Notes under the pieces: model-generated | The model's database searches: none | What the model saw: only the letters and a program-made list of their open reading frames with translations | Told to the model about the DNA's origin: nothing | Program-made: the position numbers and the translations under genes | Shown: piece by piece, positions 39,362-49,927 of the stretch | Layout: each line of letters begins with the position of its first letter | Position numbering within the stretch: position 1 is the stretch's first letter | Source of the DNA: Monosporascus cannonballus | Taxonomy: Eukaryota; Ascomycota; Sordariomycetes; Xylariales | Length of the DNA: 64,000 nucleotides | Direction of reading: 5' to 3' | NCBI GenBank assembly: GCA_004154925.1 | Contig: QJNS01000130.1 | Coordinates: 151,723 to 215,722 of the forward strand

Positions 39362-39910
39362 ATGTCGGCCCGCGTTATTAAAAATCGTCGTCAAATCTTT
39401 TCGTTTATCACGCGACGTCAAAATCTGCTTCTTATTTTTAACGATATTAGTTTTGAAGTTATGCCGTATTCCTTATGTTTTTCCAAAGGCTGGAAATGCA
39501 AAATAATGGAGAACGTTTCCAAATATAAAGCGTATGTTAAACGTAATTATCTTTACGATAATAACGGTATTCCCTTATTCTCTTTAGAAAATATTCGTAC
39601 CGAAAATTAACGTTTAAAACGTAAAAAGGTACTTGCGGAAAAGCGTTTTTTAAAATTGCAAAAACGTTATCCACAAAAAATAAACGAGGCCATTACGCGG
39701 TTAATCCGTTTTCGAAAACAAAAAGCGTTTTTTCGTTCGAAAAAGGTTAAAATAATACAGCAAGAATTGCAATTACTAAAAGAGCTGGAGGAATAAGAAC
39801 TTTAGGAGTAGGCTAATACCGAGGCTTCCTTAATTGCCTTAGTTCCTTTTCTTAAATTGCCTAGCGTTCTTTAGCCGTTAGAAAACATTAATTAAGATAT
39901 AATTATATCC
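39362..39910 (+). pseudogene. Antisense zinc-cluster/coiled-coil ORF of element B (best copy)
   Basis: 72 bp inside the 3' LTR and opposite to gag-pol. The frame is open from ATG 39362 to a TAA at 39608; an internal ATG at 39461 starts MPY-SL-C and is the likelier original start, as in C. The six ligand positions at 39467-39556 have spacing C-x2-C-x6-C-x8-C-x2-C-x6-C; two are TGT/TGC and four are TAT/TAC (mutated TGY). After the stop the frame continues for about 60 codons with RLKRKKVLAEKR, FRKQKAFF and QQELQLLKELEE, a clear coiled-coil pattern. Zn2Cys6-type clusters usually bind DNA in fungi, but no function is shown for this protein. Confidence 0.75.
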
Positions 39911-40932
39911 GGTAATTTCGTCGTTATTAATAAAAGTTTTTTAATAGGCGTTAGACGCCAAGAAGATTTTTAGTGGGCTCTTAGGTATTTTTAGAATTTA
40001 AATATTTTTTCTACTTAATTAGGTATTGGGTAAGTCCGTTTTGTTTCCGTATGTCGAATATTTTTTCCACCTTATATACTTATTCGTCTTTTATTTCCAC
40101 ATTATTTTATGCCGTATATATCTTGATCGTATCCGTTATTAATTCGAATAAGGAAATATGAAAAATTAAATGGAATTTAACTTTTAATAAAATTTCTAAT
40201 TAATAATTATTTTCTGAGATTTTTTAATAATTTTATATGGGTTAATATATTGGAAGTTAAGTTTTTTATTAAGTCGTTTTATTTAAATATTTTTTGTAAC
40301 GACAAAAACTATCTCCCCTTTTTTAAAGGTTAATTTTTTTAACCTTTTCTAATCATAATATTTATTTATTTAATTCTATACAAATTCCAGTTCTGTTTTT
40401 ATTTTTTGATATAACTATCATAATTATTCTGACATAAAGATTATTTTTATATTAATGGAACCGTTATTGTATACTTTTTTATAAATTTTTAAAATTAAAT
40501 CACAATTTGCGTTTATAAATATTATCTTAATACTTTCGTAATAGCTGGTATTATAAATTAATTATGTAATTGGTAATTTCTTAATCCAATTATTTTATTC
40601 GTAATTAATCTAATATTGTAAATAAGTTTTTAAAATTTGCTTTATTCGTTTTATTTATTTATTTATTTAAGGTTTAAATATATTAAATAATTTGTAATTT
40701 AGGCCGATTTGTGCCATAAGGCCTTGCTAAAATTTTGATGCAAATATTAGTCCTTTATTTAAAATAATTTTTATTAGTAATACGTATATATTAAAGATAT
40801 TTCTAAAAAAAATATATATTAGTTATTCGGCGTCTATATTTTCGTAATATGGTAAAAAATTGAAAACTTTCGTAAATGGGCCAACAATTACGAAAATATT
40901 ATCATAATATATTTTTATAATTGGGTCCTTTA

Positions 40933-41326
40933 TATGACGGCTTGGCGGTTTAACCAATTATTAAACCTAAGTCGACGGGTTTATGTTGGCAGGAGTATCG
41001 TGGGATTTAAAGTAATGGATATAATAACGTATTACGTCTCGTAATACCAGAGGCGTTTTAGGTAACGATATTCCATTATAAGCTAAAATTATCTAAACTA
41101 TGGAAATAACGAACATATATATCCTTATTTTGGCTCAAGATGCTTAAGCGGCTTAAACCCTTAAGTCCCTTAAGCCCTTTAAGCTTTTCTGCTGACTTAA
41201 AGGGCTTAAGGCACTTGGCGCTTTAAAACCTTTAAGCCAGTTACGTGACGCCTTGGCTTGGGTCGGAGCTTAATCCTTTTGTGGTTCCGACCGTCCGTAA
41301 GAAGCCAAGATCGTTAGGTCCTAACA
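40933..41326 (-). repeat. Solo LTR E inserted in element B
   Basis: 394 bp, on plus TATGACGGCTTGGCGG to AGGTCCTAACA, flanked by perfect TSD CTTTA (40928-40932 and 41327-41331). Joining the flanks restores the integrase region of B as seen near 29,720 in A. It carries many CTTAAG/GGGCTTAAG units between about 41,110 and 41,250 and is little mutated there. A solo LTR with intact TSD implies LTR-LTR recombination of a full element. Confidence 0.92.
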
Positions 41327-44300
41327 CTTTAATATAAGAAATTTGGTAATAAAGTTGAATTTAACTAAATACCATGGTCGTTTTGCGATTGGTAATAGCT
41401 GTAATTTTTCGTATAGCTTATATCGTCGAATTTTTGCTCTAGCACAAATATCGTATTACCGTATAATTTTTTATATTGTTAATTTTATTTTAAAAAAGAA
41501 ATATATATCTTAAAATCGCTTTTAGGTTTTATGGATCCCTGGATGTCCGTATAACTAATATTCGTATACTTTTCGTACCAAATCTTTTTCTTATTTTTTT
41601 GAAATTTGCATTTTATTTATTTTTTAGGTTTTTGGGAAATTATCGTTATATTATTAAATCCTTTAATATATATTATTAAATGCTGCCCGAATTATCGTAA
41701 TTTGTCGTAAGTTTTAATATCTTTTTATAATGGTATCAAAAATTATATAACTAATTTTAACTAATTTTTCTTTAAGGTTTGATCGCCTGCTTAAAGCATT
41801 TATTTTGTTATTTTTTAATTTCTTTTTGTAAATAATAGCGAAATCGAAATTTACTAATTTTTCCGCATATTTTAATTATCGTCTTATAAATTCTCTAATC
41901 GTAATAAATCGGGTAAAATTTTAATAATTCGTATAAACCTTAATCTGGTATAAATTTCCCTTTAAAAAATACCTAAATTCTCGAAATGTTATAATAATGG
42001 CCATAAATTTCTTATATAAGATGCCGTAATTAAATTTAATTTTTTTTAATTTGTACCAAAAAATATAATAAGGTGCAATTTGCTTTAATTATTTCGTTAT
42101 CCGATTATTACGTTTAATGCGTAATCTAAAATATCGGTTTTTAGCTTAACGGGGCGGTTTAAATCGTACATAATTAATACTAGCTGGCTAGTAATTATAT
42201 CCTTGATATTTTAAAATACTTTTTTCGTATTTGGCGTTTATTTAAATTCCTTTTTTTTTATCAGATTTGTTAAGGATATAATTATCTTGCTGAAGTTTCG
42301 AATAAATTCTTGTAATAGTTGGCGAATTCAAGGAATACCTGTACCTTTTTAACCGTTATTGGCATCTGTTTTTTTGTGATTATATCAATTTTTTTGGGAT
42401 CCATTTTGATATGTTTTGAAATTATAATATGTTCCAGATATTTTATTTCCTATTTGTGAAATTAATTTTTTTCTGCGTTAATAAATAATTTTACGTTTTA
42501 TAAAGCTTAAAGAACTTTATAAACGTATTTTGTATATGTTTTTTCCGTTTCCGACAAAATAAGAATATCGTCGAAATAACAAACGACAAAAATATTAAGG
42601 TATTTTCGTAATACGTATTTAATTATTTATTAGAAAGTTATTAATACGTTCATATATCTTATTAATATAACTAAATACTTAAATAGTTTGTATTTTGTCC
42701 TAAAAACTATTTTTTATTTGTATTTTTTCTTAATTTTAATAAAGTTATATTTATTTTTAAGATCGAATATTTTAAATTATTTAATTTTGTAAAATCGGTT
42801 TCTTATTTCCGTAATTAAGGGTAATAATATTCGATCCTTAAAAATAATATCGTTTAATTATTAGTAATTAATTATAAATCGTAATTTTCCATTTTTCTTT
42901 AATACGATATAAGGTATTTTGCTGGTAATATCGAAAGTCGAATTTATTCTTGTTGTAATCGATTTTCTAGGTATTTTTTGAAAATGCGTAATTCGTTTTC
43001 TTTAAGGTTATAAATAAGGTAAAACTTTATCGAAAATCCTTTTTTGAAAATTATTTCACAATTTTATTTGCTATGTTTTAATAATTTCGTATCAAGTTCC
43101 TTTTTAAAAACCTATTCGTATTTATAATATTATAATAATATATTAATTAAATTTTTTAATTTCTTAAGTTATTGTTTTTATTATTCCAGATCGTTATTTA
43201 ATTGCTTTAATTTCGCTTTACTAATAATAGTAATATATCGTATTTTTTGGTGCCTTTTTTTTTATATTTTATTTCTTTAAGTAATAAAATTTTTATTGTA
43301 TTTTTATGCCTATATTTGTCGTTATTATCGATCGAATATTAAGATCTTAATTTTTTTTTCTTTGTTAACAAGGAATAAAACGAACTTTACTTAGCCAGTT
43401 CCGCCGTTAATTAAAATTCCGTACTGGCATATCCATAGTAATCCTAAGATTATATCGTAATTCCCGAATAAAACGATATCGAAATCAACTATTTAATATT
43501 GTCCTTTAACAAAAATCTCGAAATAATCAATTTTCCATATAACTTTTCCGTTATCGTAAGCAAATTCCTAACCTTCGGCATTTATCGCTATATAGGGTTT
43601 TAACTTGTATTTTTATAGCAGTTTAAGCTTATTAACCATATCCGGTATAATATAATTTCTGCCCAAAGTTTCATAGTCCATTATTGCGGTATACCAGTAC
43701 GTTCCGATACGTATGTCCAAAATAATAAGGTCGTTAACATCTTCTATTGTCATATTTAAAGCCCTTTTCGAGAATTCCCTTTGATTCCTCTGGGTTTCGT
43801 TATCCTGCGGCTTTTTTACAGGTAACCTTTTTTTTAACTCCTATTCGAATCTGTGGAACCTTGCTTATGCGTCAAGCTGCTGTATCTGTTTTTATTGCCG
43901 GCGTACTGTTCCTTCGAGTCGTATCAGCTCTTTTTGATTTTTTTGTAATTTCTTTCCTTATTAAGTAAATTATTCTCTTATGTTTACGACTGTATCCCAT
44001 TATGCGTCGTTCTAACTGTCGTTCCAGAAATTTCCTATAAATTAACGTATTTTTTTCTTAATGGCCTTTTTTTTTCTGGGGATCCGCAATAAATCCCAAT
44101 TAAAAATGGAAATCCGTAATAACTTTTTGATAATGCTTTTTTACCGTACGTTAAATTAACTTTTTTTCCGTTTGGTGGTTATACCATTTATAATGACAAA
44201 AAGGGTTTTTCTGCGGATATTACTTTTTTTCGGGCCAGCTCTTTATTTCGGCTAACTGCTAAATATTTTCTGGGGTTATGGTTTAAAAATGTTAATATTA

Positions 44301-45640
44301 TTATTTATCGTCCTTGTTATTTCCGGTACGGTTTGGAAAATCGAATCCCTTATAGTACATACGGATAATTCGTTCGTAAATATATTATTTTTATTTTTCG
44401 TAATCGGGATATTTTCGTCGTCGACAGTATATAGCGTACATTTTGCGGTATCGATTAGGGGTTTCGGAATAAACTTTTTCTGTTCAGTTCTAATATTTGC
44501 GTAATTATTTTTGTAATGTTTTTTATTATGTTCGCAATATTTATTAAGTTAGTTTTTTTGTTTTTCGAATTTTTCGTCGAATTTTTTATCGAAATGGTCT
44601 TTATTGGATTTTTTGACGTAAGCCTGATATATATTTGGCCTAAATTATGTTAATAATTTTGCTATCGTTTTCTTAATTATTTCTAAATTATTTTTCCGGT
44701 ATAGATATCTAATTATCTTATTATAGTTTCTTAAGTTTCTTATATTTATAAATTTTATATCCTATTTTGCCATAATTAAAATATTTAATCTGGTTCCAAT
44801 TTTATTTGTAAGTAACGTCAAATTCTATAGGTCCTGGCGCCGTTTCGTAAGAAATAAGGGGTACGTCTTATATTTTTCCCCTGGTTAAATTTGTTATATC
44901 TCGAACGTAAAATATATTATTCTTTTTATCGTTTTTTAAATTATCGATTGCCGATCTTAATTACTTTTGTAATATATCGGTTTAAGGTAATTAATCGTTT
45001 AATCCGAATAATTGTATTTTTTAAATTATTTTTTAACCTTTTATAAAATATGTTAATAAAAACGTCGGTTTTGTTATTTTTTCATCCCGCCTTAACCGCA
45101 AAACTTTTAAAAGTTATGGCGTATTTGGACGTAAATTCTTTTTATCGGAATTGCAAAAATTATTAAACTGCAAATCGTTTTTTATCCGGATTGCCGAAAT
45201 TATTATATACTTTATTTTCGAAATTAATATAATGTAAAAATATTTCGTTAATAAAATTTTTTTTATTTAATTTTCCTATTTCTAAGTAATTTTTTATAAT
45301 GGGCTTAAACCAATTAGCCGTATTTTTATTAAGTATATTTTTATTATTAAAATTATATCCATTAGGTTATTAAGGTTTAGGAAATAAAAATAAATTCGTA
45401 TCTAAATTAAAAAAGGTTAAAGGTTATTTTTTTGTTATAAGATTCCGGCTTTTTGGGCTTTATGTGGGCGAAAGAGGTTTGGGTAGGTGGCGTAGCCTTA
45501 AGTTATCAAATTTCTTTTTCTAGTTCCCGAATTCGAGCCTAAAATTACTGAATAGGGGTTTTTTAAGCGTTGGTTAACATTTTAATAGTATTAAATATTG
45601 TTTAAAATTTAACGGTATTATTAAACAAAAGTTTGTAACG

Positions 45641-46037
45641 TATAACAGCTAGGTAATTTAACTAATTATTAAATCTTAAGTCGACCGGTTTATATTAATA
45701 GGAATATTATAAAAATCTAAGCAATAAATATAATAATATATTACGTTTGGTAATACCAAAAATATTTTGGGTAACGATATTATATTATAAACGATTAATA
45801 TTAATAAGTGTTATAAGTTGGTACTATTTAAATTATAAAAATAATAAACGTATATATCTTAATCTTTTTATTATTACTTATTTTTGCTTAGTAAAGCCTT
45901 GTTAAGCAGTTGCTTAGTGCTGCTTAGTCGTGTTCAGTTGAGACCTGCTAAGCACTGATTACGTAACCCTGAACTAGCGTAGCTTTGTGATCTTGGCTGG
46001 ACCGTTTTCGCAGGCCCAGCTGGCTTGGGTTGTAATA
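45641..46037 (-). repeat. 5' LTR of element B
   Basis: 397 bp, on plus TATAACAGCTAGG to TTGTAATA. Its last 150 bases are much less mutated than the same part of the 3' LTR. The inner minus-strand flank is CGTTACAAACTTTTG. Confidence 0.9.
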
Positions 46038-46111
46038 TATGACGTGTGAATTTACGTCGTGAGTAATGATGGGTACCCATTTGGGTACCCATTGCAAACC
46101 CTATTTTCCCG

Positions 46112-46281
46112 TTATCGTAGGCGAATTCCTGACCTTCGGCATTCGTCGCTATGTAGGGTTCTAACTTATATCTCCATGGCAGTCTGAGCTTATTGACCAC
46201 GTCTGGTGCAATATAATTTCCGCTCAGAGCTCCGGAGTCCACCATTGCGGTATACCAATACTTTCCGATTCGTATGTCCAA
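46112..46281 (-). pseudogene. Retropepsin N-terminal half of element A (little mutated)
   Basis: 57 codons in a clean frame on minus, from MDIRIGKYWYT, with the catalytic DSG at residues 15-17 and a following flap-side region, running into the hAT element where the frame continues by chance. Codon use is normal and CpA is not depleted, unlike the gag and reverse transcriptase on either side. It continues in the fragment at 38,743-38,431. Inactive because it is split. Confidence 0.85.
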
Positions 46282-48349
46282 AGTGATAAGGTTATTAACG
46301 GCTCTTATCGTCGCGTTTAAAAGCGTTTTTAGGGATTCTTCCTAATTCTTTTAGGTTTTATTATCCTGCGGCTTTTTTACAAATAATCTTTTTTTAACTT
46401 TTTTTCGAGTTATCGAACTTTGTCTATATTTCTGTATTTAAAGCGTTAAGTTATTATATCCGTCGTGATTACTGGCGTACTGTTCCTCTAAGCTGTATTA
46501 GTTATTTTTGGTTTTGCTGTAATTCCATTCCTTATTAAGTAAATTGTTTTTTATAGTTTCGACTATATCTCATTATACGTCGTACTAGCTATCGTTCTAA
46601 AGCTCGCCTATAAATTGACGTATTTTTTCTTTAATAGCCTTTCTTTCCTTAAGGTTTGTAATAAATGCTAATTAAAAATAAAAAACTATAATAGCTTTTT
46701 GGCATTATTTTTTATTATATATTACATTAACTCTTTTTCCGTTTCGTAGTTATATTACTAATAATAATAAAAATGGATTTCTTACGGGCATTACGTTTTT
46801 TACTACCAGCTTATTTTTTCGGCTAATTAATAAATATTATTTCTTAGGGCTATAAATCAACGATATTATGATTATTGTTTATCGTTTTTGTTATTTCTAG
46901 TTCGGTTCAGAAAATCGAACCTTATATAATATATGCGAGTAATTCTTCCATAAATATATTATTTTTATTTTTCGTAATCGGGATATTGTCGTCGTCGACA
47001 ATATATCGCATACATTCTACCTTATTAATCAAAGAGTTCGGAACAGATTTCTTTTATCTAATTCTGGTATTTGCGTAATTATTTTATAATATTTCTTATT
47101 ATGTCTACGATATTTATTAAGCCAGTTTCGTGGTTTTTCGCGGTCCCTGTTAAACTTTTCGTTATAAGGGCTTGGTACGTACTTAAGCCGAATTATGTTA
47201 ATGGATTTATTTCTATTTTTTGATTTTTTTGAATTATTTTTAATACGGGTTTCCAGTTATCCTAACCGGGCGTTTTTAGGTGCCTTATACCATATTACCT
47301 TATGTCTTATTTTGTTGTAATTAAAATATTTGGTTTAGCTTTAATTCTTTTTATAAATGGCTACCAACTCTATAAGTCCTGGTTCCGTGTCGTAAAAAAT
47401 ATTACCGCGTCGAAAAACGCTAGTATTAGCCATATATCGAATTTTATTATCGTTCCTTTTTTAAATACTTTTAGTACGCCAAGCATATTATCGGTCCTTA
47501 ATCTTAATTACTATAACAATATAATTTAATAAATAATTAAGTCTATTAAGTTTAAAAGGTTTTTTTTAAGTTATTAAAAAAATCTAATTATTAATATTTT
47601 TATCCTCAATTTAACGTAGATATTAATTAAACGAACGTATTACCGTAACTAGATATTAATCTTTTTTTCGTAATTATTAAATCTGTATTTCGGCTTTTAT
47701 TTTTTTATTCATTATTCCAAAATCTTTCGTTAATATTAATTTAAACTGCTTGTAATTGTTATAAATTCGTATTACCTTGAGGTTTTTTTTTCGATTAGCA
47801 AAATAACGTGGTTTCCTATAATAAATTCAAATTAAATAACTGTGTTTCCAGTAAATCGTCCGACCGCAAATTTAATTGGTATAATATACGTAATTAATCG
47901 AAAAGAATATCTAAAATATATTCGGCATTAAGTTAAAAATAATTATAACTTAATCGAAATTCCGTCAAAACATTCTGGTCTAAGAGATTTAAGAACTTTT
48001 TTTTTAATTTTTTTTTAATAAACTTTAGCTAAATAATTTAGCTCGTTTAAAAAGGCTTTCCGATTTCGAGAATTTTCTCCTTTTTCTTAAGTTTTTTATA
48101 GGCGAGTTAAAGGAACGTCATAACGTTTTTATTATTTTTCTAAGCTAAAAAAATACGTTCGTTTATAACATCCAGATATCGGAAAAAAACTTTTCGAAAA
48201 AAACGAAATTATTTTTTTTTCGGATTTTCTTTTGGTATCCGACTTATTAAGGATTTGGTAAATAGGTTATTCGGGTTATTTGCTAATAAATATAATATCG
48301 GTAATATTGCTCAAAATTTAACGATATTACTAAATAAGAACTTATAGCG

Positions 48350-48683
48350 TATAACGGCTAAACGATTTAACTAATTATTAAATATTAATTATATAAATAT
48401 ATATTAATAAAAATGTCGTAAAAATTTAAATAATAAATATAATAACCCATTACGTTCTATAATATTAAAAATATTTTAAATAACGAAATATTATTATAAA
48501 TTAAAATTATTTAAATTATGGAATTAATAAACGTATTACATTTGGTTTTATTTACTTTGCTAAGCCTAGCTTTACGGGTTTTACAATAGATCCTGTCGAG
48601 CTATTACGTGACTCGACTTATACGGCTTACTCATTTTATTGTTGCGACCGTTTTCCGAGGCCGCAACCTGTTAGGTCATACCA
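48350..48683 (-). repeat. 5' LTR of element A
   Basis: 334 bp. On plus it ends GTTAGGTCATACCA, so the element starts TGGTATGACC and ends with a matching CCA. The distal 150 bases are little mutated. TSD TTTAC follows. Confidence 0.88.
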
Positions 48684-49400
48684 TTTACTTACAAAAAAAT
48701 CATTTTATTTTGAAGCGTTTTTAATAACAAACGTAATATAATAATTATATATATATTTGTTTTATTTTTCTTTGCCCAAAAAAAATCTGAATATAAGGGT
48801 CTTTTTAATATAACTATTAAATTTATACGTTACGATACCAGCAAAGCGGATTATTTAAGCCGCCGTTTCGCTATATATACGCAAGCGCTACGCGCTTGCT
48901 AGATAGCTCTCTTCTTTCTTCCTCGTGCAACAACAGAATATCTTCCAGAAACCCAAAAGACGTACAGCGCCGTGACACAAACAAAAGAATTACTCTATAG
49001 GTACTTCTTAGATCTAACGTTCCTATAAAGCTATATACAAAGGGAATAAGATTCAAAGTTAATAATAAGTTAACAATAACTATAATTACGAATAGAATCT
49101 TTTTAAATATACCTTTTTTTAAAAAAAAACTCGCTTTCGGAAATATAAATTAACGAAGCGAAAATATAACGTACGCTTTTTTTATTATAAACGTTAAGTG
49201 TTTTTATAAGCAAGCTTTTTAGAGTAAAAGTATATACATATTAATATAACGAAATACTCTATATCCTATTTTAAATATGTACTGTTAAAAAATTAAAAAG
49301 ATTTCGGCGATTTTTTTCCAATTTCGTTAATATATAATATTACAAAATATTATATTATTACATATTCGTGTTCAAGATAAAATTCTTAGCGTACCTAGCA
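48684..49400. other. AT-rich edge without recognised gene
   Basis: Right flank of element A. Mostly AT-rich with one RIP-light patch at 48,860-49,040 that has an 8-bp perfect stem GCAAGCGC-TAC-GCGCTTGC (48881-48899) and a 61-codon minus ORF I do not recognise. The palindrome followed by CTAGAT recalls a Helitron 3' end, but no TC start or CTRR end could be shown. Confidence 0.4.
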
Positions 49401-49927
49401 TACAACGTGTAACTGCTAAAACCATCAATAAATTCGTAGGTTTAAGACTTTATAAGACAAACGTTACTATTCTACCTTCACGATCCATAGAGATGGATCT
49501 ACCTAGGGGGGTGCTATGGCCGTCAACCAATGGCAACCACCATCTCTACCATAACTACACGACGGAACTGCTAATTAACAACTCGGTAGGTAGGTATCTT
49601 ATAAACACAACGTACGTACGTAGCCTTCCCCCTTCCTTTCTGCTAATGGAATAGGCAATCGCTTAGGTTTCGAGAAAAGATACAGGAAAACAGCCCGCCC
49701 ACCCAAATTTTGAACCACCTGGGATTTGGTATCTCCACCCCCCGTCTTCGCCCCATATCCCATACGCCGGAAACGCCCTTAGTTGAGTGGCCCATGTAAA
49801 ACGCGTTACTACTCCGCGTTTCCTGAACACATACATTTATCCGAACACCGCTTCCAGGCCGAATTTTGTACAAGAAGCCTTTAGACAATCCAATGCTAGT
49901 CCCTCAGTTGCAAGAGGAAAAGCCGAA
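49401..49927. other. Transition zone and rad21 downstream region
   Basis: Base composition changes here from AT-rich to balanced. From about 49,480 onward no RIP bias is visible. It probably contains the rad21 3' untranslated region on the minus strand; no poly(A) signal stands out. No gene seen. Confidence 0.5.

Larger units (their letters stand above)
38894..46037 (-). mobile_element. Gypsy-type LTR retrotransposon B, nested in the hAT element
   Basis: 397-bp LTRs at 38894-39290 and 45641-46037. Flanks are TATAA (38889-38893) and TATGA (46038-46042), a 5-bp duplication with one RIP-type difference. Without solo LTR E the element is 6,745 bp, matching its relatives. Gag-pol is on minus. The reverse transcriptase box YFDD at 42567-42578 is still intact, although stops elsewhere inactivate it; the retropepsin region is near 43,380-43,700. 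An antisense ORF adjoins the 3' LTR. It is younger than the hAT element and A. Confidence 0.92.
38744..46103. mobile_element. 211-bp hAT-type miniature element (MITE), split by element B
   Basis: 36-bp terminal inverted repeats (38744-38779 and 46068-46103, one mismatch) start TAGGGTTTGCAATGGGTA and contain the palindrome TGGGTACCCA. They are flanked by a perfect 8-bp duplication TTTTCCCG (38736-38743 and 46104-46111). The 8-bp TSD and TA-GGG ends fit the hAT superfamily. Removing element B and its 5-bp TSD leaves 211 bp without coding capacity. It inserted into the retropepsin codons of A: without the insert, the reading ...YDNGKITREI... continues, as in the decayed copy near 3,070-3,110. 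No second copy is in the window. Confidence 0.9.
27745..48683 (-). mobile_element. Gypsy-type LTR retrotransposon A, host of nested insertions
   Basis: Outermost element of the right half. Its LTRs are 27745-28114 and 48350-48683, flanked by perfect TSD TTTAC (27740-27744 and 48684-48688). Subtracting D with its TSD and the hAT element with its TSD leaves about 6,784 bp, the same size as C and D. Gag-pol is on minus: gag about 47,050-47,680, retropepsin split by the hAT element (46,281-46,112 and 38,743-38,431), reverse transcriptase split by D near 30,970/37,760, integrase about 29,600-30,000, then an antisense ORF and the 3' LTR. Mutated beyond function. Confidence 0.92.
1..49400. repeat. 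AT-rich, RIP-mutated transposon block
   Basis: This block is strikingly AT-rich, dominated by TA, TAA and ATA, and contains no intact long ORF. Copies of the same elements differ almost only by C-to-T or G-to-A changes: cysteine codons TGY appear as TAY, catalytic GAY as AAY, and CpA is depleted. That is the signature of repeat-induced point mutation, known in filamentous ascomycetes. Short GC-richer islands survive at parts of LTRs, at the hAT terminal repeats, and near 10,360-10,790 and 11,400-11,560. The elements inside are listed separately. The edge near 49,400 is abrupt on the side facing the rad21 gene. Confidence 0.95.

Noticed and set aside
39240..39506. 88-codon plus ORF at 39240-39506
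   Set aside because: Starts inside the LTR of B and overlaps the better antisense frame at 39362-39610 in another frame.
38744..46103. A complete 7.4-kb autonomous hAT transposon
   Set aside because: All but 211 bp between the inverted repeats is gypsy element B with its own LTRs and TSD; no transposase of hAT type is present.
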